A stretch of 64,000 nt of DNA from Hypoxylon rubiginosum (lineage: Eukaryota > Ascomycota > Sordariomycetes > Xylariales > Hypoxylaceae): assembly GCA_902806565.1 (NCBI GenBank), contig CADCXA010000031.1, positions 1,116,001 to 1,180,000 of the forward strand, in the 5' to 3' direction. Shown here piece after piece: positions 11,629 to 24,300 of this stretch. The notes under the pieces were generated by a model, which was not told the origin of the DNA, did not search any database, and worked only from the letters and a program-made list of their open reading frames with translations. The stretch's first letter is position 1, and every line of letters starts with the position of its first letter. Position numbers and translations under genes: made by a program.

Positions 11629-11758
11629 GGATATTGTTGCGATACAATCAAGCGGCATGGAAATAACAACGTCTTGAGCGAGGAACTCCTAGCCTAACTA
11701 CTGCTGGTTGAGGTAGCATTGCCCCTTCGCTAACCGACCCTTACTTAATTATCAAATT

Positions 11759-13296
11759 TTACACAAGCAACCCGGCTAGATATTTAATTGAATCCTCATC
11801 CTTCCACTTTACCATATTAACGTTTTTCCCCTCTTCCATCTTGCGTGCTACAAATTTATCCATTACTTTTCTCTGCGGATCGGAAAGAAGCTCCAGTCTA
11901 GCCTGGAAGTCCTGATCCTCATTCGGTCCAAAATACCTCTCGTCCAAGAACTTCCACCAGACGAAATCAAAGGCCCAACTCTTCCTGGCGGCGTAGTTGA
12001 CCATCCACGTCCGCTTCTCCCAGCTCTCGCGCATACGCCGAGAGAGTGGCAGTTCCGTCTTTCCACTGCCAGTCGACGAGATTTGTTCGGCTTTTTCGGC
12101 CAGGTCCGTGGCAGCCATCTTCTCTTCCTCGGCTTCCATCACGCGTAGAAAGGTCCGCAGTCGAGGTTCGTAGGCTTCCATCCAGGTACGGTATCCACCG
12201 GGCCACCACTCCGGTTCTTCCAGGAGCAGCCACCAGGGAGGGTCGAAGCTGAACTGCGCGGGAGCGGCGTACGCGAACTCCCAGTCGATGACGCCTACGA
12301 CCCGTAGGTCCTTGTCGAGGAGCACGTTGGCCGGCCTGAAGTCTTCGGAAAACAGTCTGAACCCCTCGTCTGCTGATGTAGACAGGTTTGGCAGAAGACG
12401 CTTCTCGGTAGCAAGATTCCGGAATAACTGGCGTGCGGTATACTTGTCCCGGGCGTCGTCTTCGTCTGAGACGGCATCGTTCTGCTGGAATGCTAACTGG
12501 GCCATGTGCATGTCGGCAAGAGCAGTGTACCACTCGTCCGCGGAGCCGTAGGCCTGAGACGGCAGGATGCTTGCTGGTGCGCTGGTATGCACGATGATGT
12601 CGTTCATATTTGCGATTAAAGGGCGCCGTTTCACTGAAATGCAATTCCCACCCTCTTCCTCGACGAGTGATCCAATTCGAGGAAATTTAAGAGTGGACAA
12701 CTGCAATAGAATATTGGCCATCTGACCGTATAATAGTTCTAGTTTTTTCTCGCTGATGTTGGGGTCCAGGATAGGGCTCTCATCAGCAGCGCGTTTTGGG
12801 TCAAGAAGTTCTCTAGACATGTTCTGGTGATGCTCGATGTAGTCCATAATTATGAATGAACCTAGGCCTGTCGGGTTTTCGTGTGCTGTCCCGTGATAGT
12901 GAATATGAGGGACCGGGATGGTGGTATTGGTAGCAACATAACGCATCGTGGCCACCTCATAGCGAATTTTTTCTTCAGGAAACGGAACGATGCCTGGTTT
13001 AATTAGTTTATGTATAATAATAGCCTTACAATTCATGACACACCCTTGATTGGAATCCTCATTATAGCCGATGTGCCGTCTTTATATTCCAGGCGATAGA
13101 CAATGTTGTATCCCCCCTTAATAACTGGATACATCTGTTCTGGTTGGCCGTTTTTGTATTTCAAAATGAGTTCGGCGATGGCATGATATGTCTCCTTTTC
13201 ACTTGACTTAAGAAGCCACATTTCAGTGGCCTCATCAAGTTCCTGCCAGACGATGTCGTCTTTGTCCGTGCAAAGGAATCTTGGCTTTGAAGGCAT
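11759..13296 (-). CDS. aminoglycoside phosphotransferase (APH)-like kinase family protein
   Basis: Two exons: 13296-13044 and 12993-11759. The 50-base intron 13043-12994 (GTGTGT..CCAG) joins in phase 1 to give IPIKGIVPFPEEKIRYEVATMR. The product is 495 residues. N-lobe: YPVIKGGYNIVYRLEYKDG with the strand SAIMRIP. Linker: FIIMDYIEHH. Catalytic loop: LFSEDFRPANVLLD, followed by metal-binding VIDWEFAYAAP in place of DFG. In bacterial APH enzymes the loop is HxD; here Asp is kept but the His position is Ser, a variant common in the large fungal APH families. The C-terminal part contains paired Trp motifs (PPWWLLLEEPEWWPGG). The substrate is unknown; fungal members are a large, lineage-expanded set, and drug resistance should not be assumed. 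Confidence 0.85.
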
Positions 13297-14278
13297 GTTA
13301 ATGGCAGATAATACTCAAGGACAATAGAAATGGAGAGGTGAGCGAGATATACTGTTCATAAGTTGATGGGAGCCGCAAAGTAACAGCAAGTTAAATCCGG
13401 GCGCTAAATTTTGTAATTAGGCGGAATTTCTTTACGTCACCCCGGTTAGCGGAGGCTGTTGGTGACGCACAAGTGAAATGGATTTTCCATGCGGACACGT
13501 ACAGACAACCCGAGCAAAATGACACGGCTCTTTTTCAACCTTTTTGGACTGAAGTCATACTTTTCGACCTAGGTAGGGGACTCGATTCGGTCTCCGATAG
13601 CATGGTTGCAGAGCCTGAAGTAACTGTACAAAACGAGACAATGGATCGGTGACGGTGATACTATCTATAATTTTCGCGGAAAGAGTACTGACTTACAAGC
13701 TCCCCAAAATTTTATCCAGGTGTCCCCTTGGCAAATCTTCCGGTTCCTCTTGGTCATGAAGTTAGAGCGCGTAGCCGCACTCCGTGCTGAGAAACGTTTT
13801 GATATCTCTGAGGATAATTAATCAGTAGGAGAGCCCGGGGGCTATGCTTATATTTGTTCTCATGAATCTTAGAGGATTGTAGATGATTGTGGACTAATTG
13901 AGTAGAAGCCCCTAATAATAGAAAGTCTTTTCAGGAAAATTGAACGGTGCGAGGCCAAGTGAACTCTAGTGAATACATACATGTGTGTACTTTGGATCCT
14001 TGAAGAAGTACATCATGACTCGATTGTGTACTACTTTCGGATGAAACCAAAACTGCGTGGTGTACCTAGGTACCTTAGGTGCTTTCTAGGCCTATATATT
14101 CCGACCAGTTCGCCCATATCCTTGGATACTCAGCCATACAAACCACCCCGCAGACACTTACGACTCATAACTCTCAATAGTTATGTTCTCGTGGCTTCCG
14201 TGGTTGCGGCTAGCACCGCGCCCAGAGCGTGGCCAACACAGTTTATCATGCGTACGCCGCTCCTCCAGCGAAGAGAAT
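13297..14278. other. intergenic
   Basis: Divergent upstream region of the kinase-like gene and the amidase gene. No gene was recognised; the frame at 13969-14304 has no recognisable domain, though it overlaps a possible 5' exon of the amidase. An ACCTAGGTACC-type palindromic stretch lies near 14064-14074; similar ACCTAGGTA words recur near 46,920 and 54,555. Confidence 0.35.
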
Positions 14279-16187
14279 ATGCAATTCGATGTCAATGGTG
14301 TTAGCTACCTTGCTGTCGGTAGTTATCTAGTTAGTAATGACAATTTAACATCTGTTTCACAAACTGAAACATAGTTTAGCTCGAGCCTAATTGCGATCTA
14401 TCACCAGGCGTCACCGAGTCTTGCCTTGTCACGGTGATTGATGATGGGGGGAGCGATGGGCCTTTAAGCAAACAGTGGCTTAGCAATCACCTCAGTAGAC
14501 TAGACGATGGCCATGTCTATCGGTCTGAGTTTCTTGTTGGGCTAATACTCATAAATACCAAGAGCACGCGACAGGACATTACCCCTGAGGCTCAGAACTA
14601 CTTACGCAATTTGGGTAATAAATGGCAGAGCGTCGGAGAGATCGTAACTCCCAACGAAGTATTGATCTCTGGGCCTTACCTATATATGGACAAGGTATTG
14701 CGGAAGGTATATAGACTTCAGAGTGACATACAACGAGCTTTCATGGCTGCCACCAGACCGGATCTTTCGGAGACGTAAGTGCCATTACTCTTTTTCGGCA
14801 TAAATCTACCGTGTTAACCATGATTGTAATTTAATATAGGTCATTTCGGACAGTCAATGCCGGGGGCGATCCTTATCAGTGTCTCAGCATTGCTGTACCA
14901 CACAGGGTGACCTCACCCGATCTTCCTTTCTCGGCTCCGAGAGTTGCGGTTAAAGACTGCTATTTCCTCAAAGGACTCAAAAACTCCCTCTGCAACAGTG
15001 CTTACTATGATGCAATGCCACCAGCACCGTTTACTGCCACAGTGGTGGACTCGTTGATCAAAGATGGCGCACTCGTCCTCGGCTTGACAAAGCTTAGCAC
15101 CCTGATTGGTCGTGAAGAACCTACGGAGTCCGTAGACTTTCAGACATCATTCAACCCTCGCGGAGATGGTTACCAATCGCCGGCCGGTAGCAGTAGCGGG
15201 AGTGCAGTCGCTGTGGCAGCTTACGACTGGATTGACTGTGCAATTGGAACTGATACAAGTGGAAGTGGCAGGCGTCCGGCGCTGGTGAATGGTGTATGGC
15301 AATTTCGTCCATCTCATAATCCCAGATACTTGGATGGCCTGGTTAAGACATATGACCGCTTCGATACCCCTTGTGCTTTTGCAAGGAACCTGTCGATATT
15401 GAAGCATGTGGCGCAGAGTTGGCTCAATACTCGGGTGCCTGATCAATTCAGGACCCGACAGTACTCTATCATCTACCCCCTCGACTATCTACCGGTGGAT
15501 AACCAGCAACAAATGACTCTCATCGACGAGTTTGTCAGCGATATGGAGAAGGCCCTCTCCGCAGAAACTTTGCGAGTCTCAATAAGGGACATCTGGAAAA
15601 TTAGACATCCGCCTGAAGCATGTGAGAGCTTAGATGAATACCTCGAGGATGTTGTTACGGGAACGTTCTATCACGCCTATTATCATGCCTTCGGGGAGTT
15701 CAGACAAAGGTATGGCGAGCAGCATGATCAGCAACCGCCATACGTTATTCCTTTTGTCCGTCGCAGATGGGCGAAATGTGCAGCAGTTTCCGAATCCCAA
15801 CACTTAGATGCTACAAGTAGAATGGAGGTCTACAGGCAATGGCTTTTGGATAACATGTTCTATGCTAATGGTAAAGAGACTCTCATTATCCTACCAATAG
15901 CAAATGTCGCACCTAACTACCGTGACGAAGCTTCGCCGTCCCCTGATAATCAATCGGCCTTCGACCAGCTTTTCCTATCTCCGATACTCGGTGCACCCGA
16001 TATAAGCATACCCATTGGCGAGGTTTCATATCACTCAAAGATTACCGAGAGAGAGGAATTCCTACCAGTCTTGGTCAACGTTGTTGGTGCCCCTGGAACA
16101 GATCTTAGTCTTCTCGAAGCGGTCGAGAAGGTGATGAAGTTTTCAAAGCGACCTATCTCTATCCGCACTGGGAAAAGAATATTCTGA
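14279..16187 (+). CDS. amidase-signature family protein (Arp1-like fungal amidase)
   Basis: Proposed exons: 14279-14333, 14408-14774 and 14840-16187, about 589 residues. The second intron (GTAAGT..ATAG, 14775-14839) is firm, phase 2, giving TSFRTVNAGG. The first is less sure: donors at 14319 or 14334 both keep frame with acceptor 14407. The true start could be upstream (in-frame ATG 14183). The catalytic triad of amidase-signature enzymes is visible: Lys in VAVKDCYFL, cis-Ser in SPAGSSSGSAVAV and nucleophile Ser in GTDTSGSGRRPA. The N-terminal FDVNGVSYLAVG resembles the extra domain found before the amidase in fungal Arp1/scytalone-dehydratase-like annotated proteins. It hydrolyses or transfers an amide; the substrate is unknown. 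The unusual SGSGRRP (SGSIRxP is common) leaves the nucleophile in place. Confidence 0.8.
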
Positions 16188-17104
16188 TGCATTTATTTTT
16201 CGGCTTTCGACATTTTGAGAACTGCGGGACGTTATTTCCATAGATTCTTATTTTGACCAGAATGTGACCAAATCATGAAAAATTTCCCTAGTTTCTTCTC
16301 TTCTTGGAGCCTGTTTAGTGAATTTTTACTTCATAGAAATTGCTGTTGCGAATAGAAGCAACGCATCGCCTTCTTTCCCGGCGGGAGACAATACCTGGTA
16401 AGTTTGCGAGATCTTAGGTGCATATTATTCAGCGTCGAGAGACCATACCTTCAAAGCATGGTTGACGAGTATGGTAGCTTGTTTATAGTCACCGTGATAT
16501 TGTGCTCCCTTCTGGCAGGCGTCCGCAGTTCTATGATGAAGATTGCGGATTGTAGATTGGTGGGTATTATTTCAAGGCCGAGCAGCCCCTGAGAATACTA
16601 TACATACATTACTTAGTGCCTGCAAGCGATGGCCGGTCCTATTCAAGGGGTAAATTCACGTTCATATTCAGCTTCTGAACAGACACTGAAGGCGTACTTG
16701 AATAATATAAATAATGGTTTTATATAGCGCATAGTAGCTACGGGACTACGGTTGGCTCTGTTGAGTGTGGCCTAGGGTAGTCTGTTATTGATTCATCTTT
16801 CGAATACTAATTCTTACTACCTAGAGAAATAATGTGGACTTTGATACTTAATAAAAAAGTTGCTGAAATATTTAGTGCTTCTCGCGCTGATTCATTTGCG
16901 GCGCAGCACGTAGAGCGTTCCATGGAACGTTAAATGCGAGGCCAATAAAACCCATGTTTTCTATATCTGCTAATGCATATTTCCCCTATTTATTCAAGAT
17001 TTTCTCTTGGCAGCCCGAACATAAATCTGACCCTGCAGCCCTGTCCCCAGTTCCCGCAAGGTCGAGCTGGGACCACCGCATCGCGCCCGTCACCGCTTAG
17101 AAAG
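16188..17104. other. intergenic
   Basis: No gene was recognised. The 16,620-16,970 part is relatively A/T-rich but still of mixed composition. Confidence 0.4.
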
Positions 17105-17989
17105 ATGCATCCATCAGTTCTCAAGCCTTCAGGAGGCGCCGTCGGAGCCATTTTGTTAGCCAGCACCATCGCAGCCCGGGAAACCCAGTCGGTGACGGAT
17201 GTTTGGCAACTGGCTCCCGCCCCCGCGAGCTTGGATGCGTCTATCATAGAAGCTAGGAGCACCACCATAGATTCTGTGAGCCGGTATGTGGTGACGTACG
17301 AGGTGGACTGTCCGGCTTCAAGTTCACCGGATAATGATGGTTGTCGCGACCTTCGCATCTACCCTGCCCGTATATACCACACGCAAGGCTCGATCTACGG
17401 GGGCACCTGGTCGAGCCATCCCGATAATGGCATTACGACGACATGGAGATGCGAGCTTGGGGATTGCGGCTCGTTGTGTGCGGCTTTCCGAGCGCAGACT
17501 GCGGACTGCCTTCTGACCATTCAATATTCCCAAGCAACCTACCAGATCTTGACCACCAAGGTTGAGAGTTGCCAGGTGGCCCAGAACAGCGTACCGTTGG
17601 CCATCACTCGCGGTATACAGAGGTTAGATCCGGACAGGTCACATGCAACGTACGACGTACCGCAGTATATCTCGAGTGTGAACGATCACTTGTCAAACAT
17701 CGGATGCCAACCGAAACCCACGCTTCAAGAGACGTTTTTTTCGTTTCCATTTCGCGCGTCTCCGGGTACAATCGCTCCCAGTACCAGCACCACTATTCCC
17801 ATAAGCACTCCTACGAGCGCTCTTACAACTACACCAGCAACGGGTCCCGTTGCTTCTCAAGATCAGGCAGCGGCCACTTCCCAGTCCAGGAGTTCTACGC
17901 CAAGTTCGGATGCTGATGGATGGGTGTCGAGGAGACTTGGATGCGGGCTGGTTGCTCTGTGCTTGGCGTTAGGGTTATCTATTTCTTGA
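17105..17989 (+). CDS. GPI-anchored, Ser/Thr-rich cell-surface protein
   Basis: ATG 17105 is preferred over in-frame ATG 16973 because it is followed by a signal-peptide-like start (MHPSVLKPSGGAVGAILLAS, cleavage probably after TIAAR or nearby). The product is then 294 residues. The middle is cysteine-containing (TYEVDCPAS, then CRDL, WRCELGDCGSLC, ADCLL and ESCQVAQN). It is followed by a long Ser/Thr/Pro stalk (TIAPSTSTTIPISTPTSALT) and a C-terminal hydrophobic tail (GCGLVALCLALGLSIS) suited to GPI attachment. Such proteins sit on the plasma membrane or wall; specific function unknown. No introns are needed. It lies near the secreted protease and the edge of the AT-rich block. Confidence 0.72.
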   Translation: MHPSVLKPSGGAVGAILLASTIAARETQSVTDVWQLAPAPASLDASIIEARSTTIDSVSRYVVTYEVDCPASSSPDNDGCRDLRIYPARIYHTQGSIYGGTWSSHPDNGITTTWRCELGDCGSLCAAFRAQTADCLLTIQYSQATYQILTTKVESCQVAQNSVPLAITRGIQRLDPDRSHATYDVPQYISSVNDHLSNIGCQPKPTLQETFFSFPFRASPGTIAPSTSTTIPISTPTSALTTTPATGPVASQDQAAATSQSRSSTPSSDADGWVSRRLGCGLVALCLALGLSIS

Positions 17990-18613
17990 TTATTTCTTGC
18001 GAGGCGTATTGGATAGATGCGTCAAGCCGATTTTACGCGGTCGTGCTATATGCCGGCTGGGTAGTCTAGTAATACCTCTCGGAGATGCAATTTGAGCATT
18101 GTTTCTGCGATGCCATACATAACATTGAATTATGTTGACAATGGCCCCTAAACGCGTCGCCAAATTTCCTAGAAACCAATGTTTTTACCGGGTTCTCCGC
18201 ATCAGCGTACCGTCGCAGCGCGCGCGGGACCCTATCTTCGCCAAGTCCAGGGGACCTCGCATACCTACCTAATCCAGCAGGTAGCAGCGATAAGTCCAAT
18301 ATCCTCTAGCTCGTTCCGGCATGCTCTTCCTAGCAACTGACCGCGGCGATGGAACGAGGCTATCGTCGTCCCGGATTGCCGGGTGAAAGCGAGATTATCG
18401 CAATCGCAATCAGCGAGCCAAGCCTTTTCACGATCGGCAGCACAGCCGGCGGAAGCCTGTGTTATGTAGCACTGAGAATTGTATTAATACCTCCAACGCC
18501 CCTGTATCCCAGAATCCCATATTTTATTCTTCTTCTTCACGTCTTTCGTAATTGAGGAAGTGGAAATACCAGATCCTGTATTCAGCCAATTCTGGTCCAG
18601 CATCGTGCCCAAG
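17990..18613. other. intergenic
   Basis: No gene was recognised; it holds the promoter of the metalloprotease. Confidence 0.4.
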
Positions 18614-21018
18614 ATGCAGCTTCAGAATGCTGGCAAACGCCGGCAAGGAGTCGCAATGATGGTCTTGGTGGGCTTGGCAAAATACAGCTCTGCCGCGCCC
18701 TGTGCTCCGCAGACTGATCCGTTCAAGGTTTTAGACCCGCAGAATTGGGTGAACCCGGTAAGGTCACGAAGCTTCGGGGCGACGATTGTTACATACATAT
18801 TGCTAACAATGCAGTTAGGACAACATGACGTGGGCTGATTATAAGACGCCGCCGGGCACGTCGTGGAATGACCCGAGTGTGAAGGGTTCCGAAAGGAACT
18901 TTAACATCGCCCTTGTCACCGTCGACTACTCGGACAAGCCGTTCGCCATCACGCAGGCCGCCGGATCCACCGTGTTCGGTAACCCGCAACCGATCTTGTC
19001 GGGGCTGGATCGCGAGGAGGTGCCAACTTTCTACCGGAACTTCTTGAACACGCCTAGCGACCTTAACCACAATCGCACTCTGCACGAGTACTGGATGGAA
19101 GACTCGGGTGGTCGCTTCGGTGTGGATCTGACCGCCTTTGGCGCTTACCGGTTGCCCAGCCTTTCGTATCAGTACGGCATAGACGACGAAAGAGGTGGAT
19201 TTAACGAGGGAGGTTAGTTTATCATATCATTTCTCGGATCGCAAACTCGGTTCTCGATTCTAATTATAGTAGCCTGCCCGGCCGAAGGTCCATGTTCAGT
19301 CGATTTGCGCACTGACGCTTTAGGAGCGTGGCGCGCTGACGTGGGCGACGAAACCGCCGATGCTTTCGAGTTGGTTTTCATTCTCTCCGCCGGTCAAGAC
19401 GAGAGTTCAACATGGCAAGAATTCGGAGAGATGAAATTCCAAACGGTAATGCGCCTAGAAAAAGCAATGTGACTTCGGGTCTTTTACACTTCGGTTTTAC
19501 TTGCCCCATATCGACCGCACGATAGACTAACATGAAATATAGAAAGACGACGTTCCCGACGAGTTCGGGCCCCCGAATGACGAGGTGCTGCCCAACTACG
19601 CTCAGACGAGATACGTAGAATGGACGAGCTGGCAATCTGCCTCTGTAAGCCTTTTTAATTTTAAAGTTAATTTCAAAATATATAAATATGAATTTACCTT
19701 TTTTAAAATATATTAATATATTTTTCAAGGTTATCTGGCCAAATGCTGGAGGGGGCTCTTCCACCCAAGCTGAATCTAGTGGCATGGCTACCTACGCTCA
19801 TGAGTTGAGTCACTTGCTGGGCATCGGCGACAATTACAATAACCCGTACAGCGACCCGCCGCGTCGCGCATACACAGGGTAAGCATAGTGCTGAACTCAC
19901 CTAACAGGTGCCCTTGAAACTCATCCACTAACTCACCTGTATGCAGGCCATGGTCGATGTTAAGTCGTGGAAGTTTCAACGGGCCGGGCGGTCCCCATAC
20001 ACGCTGGCAGATTCCAGCAGTGCAGGGGGGTTCCCTCGGCTCATTGCACACGGTGGGGGACAAATTGCGTATCGGTTTGGCCGACAACTCGAGCGTGCTG
20101 ATGGTATCTCGAGAAGCGCTGTCCAGCTCGGGTCCCGTGGTAATCGAGATCACGGCCCGGTGCATAAATCCCTCCGAGACCGAGCTGATGGGAGTAAAAG
20201 TCATCATGGGCAACGACCTCTCGCCATCTTGTAACACCAGCGCCGACCCGCTCTGCGATGGTGGGGGTTATAATAATTATTTTTTGGAGGTGATCGACAA
20301 GATGGGGGCCGATAGCTTCACGCCGGACTCCGGTGTGATGATAAGCAAGACGAAGGACAGGGATAACGCTCCCTTCCAGTGGACGATAGACGCGAACCCA
20401 GAAGACATCAACGTAGTGGACTTTTATCGGCCTGACGGTACTCCCTCCATGCTGACCATCGGCGATTATCGGCAGCTCTCTGACGCGTTATTCCACGCGG
20501 GAACGCGCTCGGGTAGCGAGTTCGAATACGTCGATGAAGCCAACCGCTTACACTTCTATATTGTGGACGTCCGCAGAGATAGCGACGCTGTCTTGCACTA
20601 TACCGTCGGCGTGCGTTCGCTAGACGGCAGCGGCTCCAGTACTTACGGCCTCGAGCTTAGTGAGGGCCAAGTTGCGGAGGGGCCCCTAGCCAAAGCCGCA
20701 GGTAACGGAGTGACCTGCACCTTCCGGCTTACGAACTCGGGTGTGTTCGCGGATGGCGGCGCCGAGCACCCGCAAGACCTAGCAGCGTATCTAACCTCGG
20801 ACATATATCGTCTCAGTGCCGAGGTCGAAGCGGATGGGTGGTTTGTTGAGCTACCGAACTCACTTTCTACAGCACAGTTCGACACGTGGACTACAGTCAA
20901 CGTAGCTGTTGGTGCAACGAGTGAGGCAGTGGATGGCAATGCTGTTGTCAAGTTGAAGGTTACGTCCGAGTCTGACCCGGAAGTATCTATCACGAAGGAA
21001 TGTCAAGTTAAGAAATGA
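18614..21018 (+). CDS. secreted M6-like zinc metalloprotease
   Basis: Six exons: 18614-18757, 18819-19212, 19324-19445, 19543-19644, 19730-19878 and 19947-21018. All introns are GT-AG and all phases agree, giving 660 residues. ATG 18614 starts a signal peptide (AMMVLVGLAKYSSAAPCA). The N-terminal part RNFNIALVTVDYSDKPFAI and LHEYWMEDSGGRFGVDLTAF are typical of M6/immune-inhibitor-A-like peptidases. The zinc site is MATYAHELSHLLGIGDNYNN (HExxH with third ligand Asp), followed by the Met-turn-like GPWSMLSRGSFNGPGG. The C-terminal half is a long beta-rich region with no motif I recognise. It acts extracellularly on protein substrates, by family. It ends 160 bases before the AT-rich transposon block; intron 19645-19729 is itself extremely A/T-rich while its flanking exons are normal. 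Confidence 0.88.
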
Positions 21019-21177
21019 GGCCCGCCATTAAAAGGCTTTACGTAATCTGCGGCTCTAGTTTTTATGGGCCTGCTTAGAAAGGCAGATTATGTAATGTTTT
21101 TATTTTATGGGGCGAATGAGATGCACCGTTTACGTAATATCTTTAACGGGAGCCGAAATGAGACAGTATTTTCTATA
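21019..21177. other. flank between protease gene and AT-rich element, with inverted repeat
   Basis: TTACGTAATCTGC (21038-21050) is matched by GCAGATTATGTAA (21082-21094), an inverted repeat with one C/T mismatch. It could form a hairpin at the 3' end of the protease transcript or be a remnant of a small transposon. Confidence 0.4.
21169..21177 (+). repeat. left target-site duplication (9 bp)
   Basis: TTTTCTATA directly abuts the left inverted repeat. Its partner at 46071-46079 reads TTTTCTGTG; seven of nine positions agree and both differences are A versus G. Confidence 0.6.
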
Positions 21178-21394
21178 GGGGATATAACTTAGCTAACTAT
21201 TAACCCGCTTTAAACTTAATTATTAACCTGCTTATTTATATATGGTAAGGTGCTAACTATTAACCATTAGAATCTAACTTAATTATAATTTTATAGTTAA
21301 TTTTAATATTTATTAATAAAATATTTAATAATCTTTTTATATTTAATTAATTATTTTTATTTTAATGGTTTTATTTATATAAATTAATTATATA
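21178..21394 (+). repeat. left terminal inverted repeat
   Basis: Begins GGGGATATAACTTAG. It contains two copies of CTAACTATTAAC (from 21193 and about 21254). Aligns to the right repeat over its full length; similarity stops at 21394. Confidence 0.8.
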
Positions 21395-24300
21395 ATTAAA
21401 TAAATATTTATTAAAATATTATTATTATAAATTTATTAAAATATTATTATTATATATTATAAAATTTATTTTTTTTTATTTATTTATTTAATAAAATATT
21501 TTATTTATATTAATTTATTTAATAAATATTTATTAACTACTTATTAAATTTTATAATAAATTTATTAATAATAAAATTAAATAAAATATAATAATAAATA
21601 TAATTAATTATTAATTTAATTATTAATTTAATTATTAAAACGTAAAAATTTACTATAAAATAATTAATAAATATTTAATAAATAATTAATTATTAAATTA
21701 ATATAAGTTTTTATATTTATTTATATATTATATTTATTAATATAAAAATTTAATAATAATTTAACTTTATTAAATTATTTAATTTAATTATATTAAAAAT
21801 ATATTAAATGGTAAATTTTAATTTAAATATTAATAATAAATTAAAATATACTTATTAATTATTTATAAATTATTAAGTTAAAATACTTATTTTTTTAAAA
21901 CTATAAATAAATGTTTTACTTAATTTTATAACTTAAATTAATATTAATTAATATAAATATTTAATAATTAATTTAATAATTATTTAAAATTAAATAATAT
22001 TAATAAATAATAAAAATATAAATAATTTAATAAAACATTTTAATTTTATTAAACTTTTTTTAAATATTTTATAATTAATATTAAATAATAAATAATTAAT
22101 TAATGGTATATTAATATATTAAAATATTGTTATTTATATTTATTATATTTATATAATTTTAATGTTTTTAGTTTATTTAAGAATTAATTTAAATAAAATG
22201 TTTTATATATATTTTATTAAAATATTTAATAAAGTTATTTAAAATATATTTTAAAAAAATATAAATAATTTTATATAATAGTTAAAAAATATTTATTAAA
22301 TATTTAGTTAATTTTTATTTTTTAAATATAATATTTAATATATTAAAAATACCTAGTAAAAGTTAAAATAATTAATTTATTAAATAATACCGTTATAATA
22401 AATTATATATATTAATATAATAATATTAAAATCTATTTATATTTATATTTAAATATTTATAATTTTTATTATATATATATTTTTAAAAATAATTTTTTTT
22501 AAAGTATATTTATAAAATTTAATTAAATATATAAAAAGCATTTAGTTTTATTTAAAATAGTTATTTTTATATAAAAAATATTTAAAGCTTTTAATATATT
22601 TAAATTATATTATAAAATCTTAAAGTTTAAATTTTTTCTTAATAATAAATAAAATAAAATAATAATATAAAAATATATTAAATATATATTAAATTATAAA
22701 TAAATAACAAGTAATAATATAAATATTTATAAACTATTTATTAAATATTTATTAATTTTTTTATTAATATTTTAATAAATCGCCGAGAAAATTTTTATAA
22801 TATATAAATTATAAAATAAAAAAGTATACGTATTTTTTTTAATATATTTTTATTTATTTAATAAAACATTAAATTATAATTAAATGTATAATTAAATAAT
22901 AAAACTAAAAAAATATTATTTAAGATAATCCTGAATTTTAAAAGTTTATTTAAAATATAAATAAATATTATAAAATAATTACTAGGATATTTAAAAAAGA
23001 TAAATTATATAATAAATTTAAAAAGTATTTTATAAGTACTTTTTAAAAATTTATTAATATTTTATTAAATATATTTTAGATTATTAATATTTTTTTATAA
23101 TTAATATTTTTTAAATATAATATAATATTTAAATAATATATTTTATATAATTATAAGAAATATTTATGGTTTTTTCTTTTAATTTATAATAAATATAAAT
23201 ATTTTTTACTTATTTTAAATTATAAATTTAAAAGTTTAATATAACGGTTTATTTAATATATTTATAAGTTAAATAATTATAATAAATTTTTTAATAGGTT
23301 ATAAAACTTTAAATAACTATTTTTTAAATATATATTAATTATATTAAAGATTTTTTTTAAAAGCAAGGTATATTAAAAGTTTTTAAAAGAATTTAATAAT
23401 TAAATATTTATTAAGATTCATTTCTATTTTATTAATAATAATATTTTATATTATATTATTTATTAAAAATAAATTATATATTATTTTTTAAATTTTTTAT
23501 ATTTTATTTTATAATATAAATAAAAATTAAATTATAAAAACAATAAAAATAAAATAAGTATTTAATAAATTTTTAATTAATACTTTATTATTAAATTAAT
23601 TATTTACTTTATAATATATTTAATTTTTTTATAATAATAATATAAATTTTATAGTTATTTTATTTTATATTAAGTAATTTTTATTTTTATTTTAAACTTT
23701 AAATATTTTATTTTAAATAAATATAAATTTTAAGTATTTTATAAATAGTTAATTTAAGATAATTTAGGTTTTTTATAATAAAATATTATAAAAATATAAG
23801 TTTTTTATTTATTCTTTTATAAATAGTTTTTAAATATTTAATAAATATTTATTAAAAATTAACCATTTTATAATTAAGGTAACATTTTAAGTAATTATAA
23901 ATTTATAAAACTTTAATATATATTTTTTTATGTTTTAAAATATCTTTTTAATTATTTATTTTATTATTAGTAAAAAGATTTAATTAAAATATTTCTATAA
24001 AATTAATATTTTTAAATTTATATTTAATATAAAATAAAATATTTTTTAAGGTTAATTATAATTAGTTATTTTATAAGTATTTATTAAGTATTTAATAAAT
24101 ATTAATTATATATAATATAAAAACATTTTATATTATAATATCTAAATTTAAAACACCGTGGATAGTTTTATTATTATAAATGTTTTATTTGTTTTTATAA
24201 AGTTTATTATAAAAGAAATATAAGAAAATTACTAAAAAAATATATATTAAAATTCTAAAATTCCATATATAATATTTTTATCCACTTATTTAAAGTTAAA

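Noticed and set aside
11863..12644. Long antisense and alternative frames over the kinase-like gene
   Set aside because: Shadows of a GC-rich real exon with Arg/Pro/Ser-rich composition.
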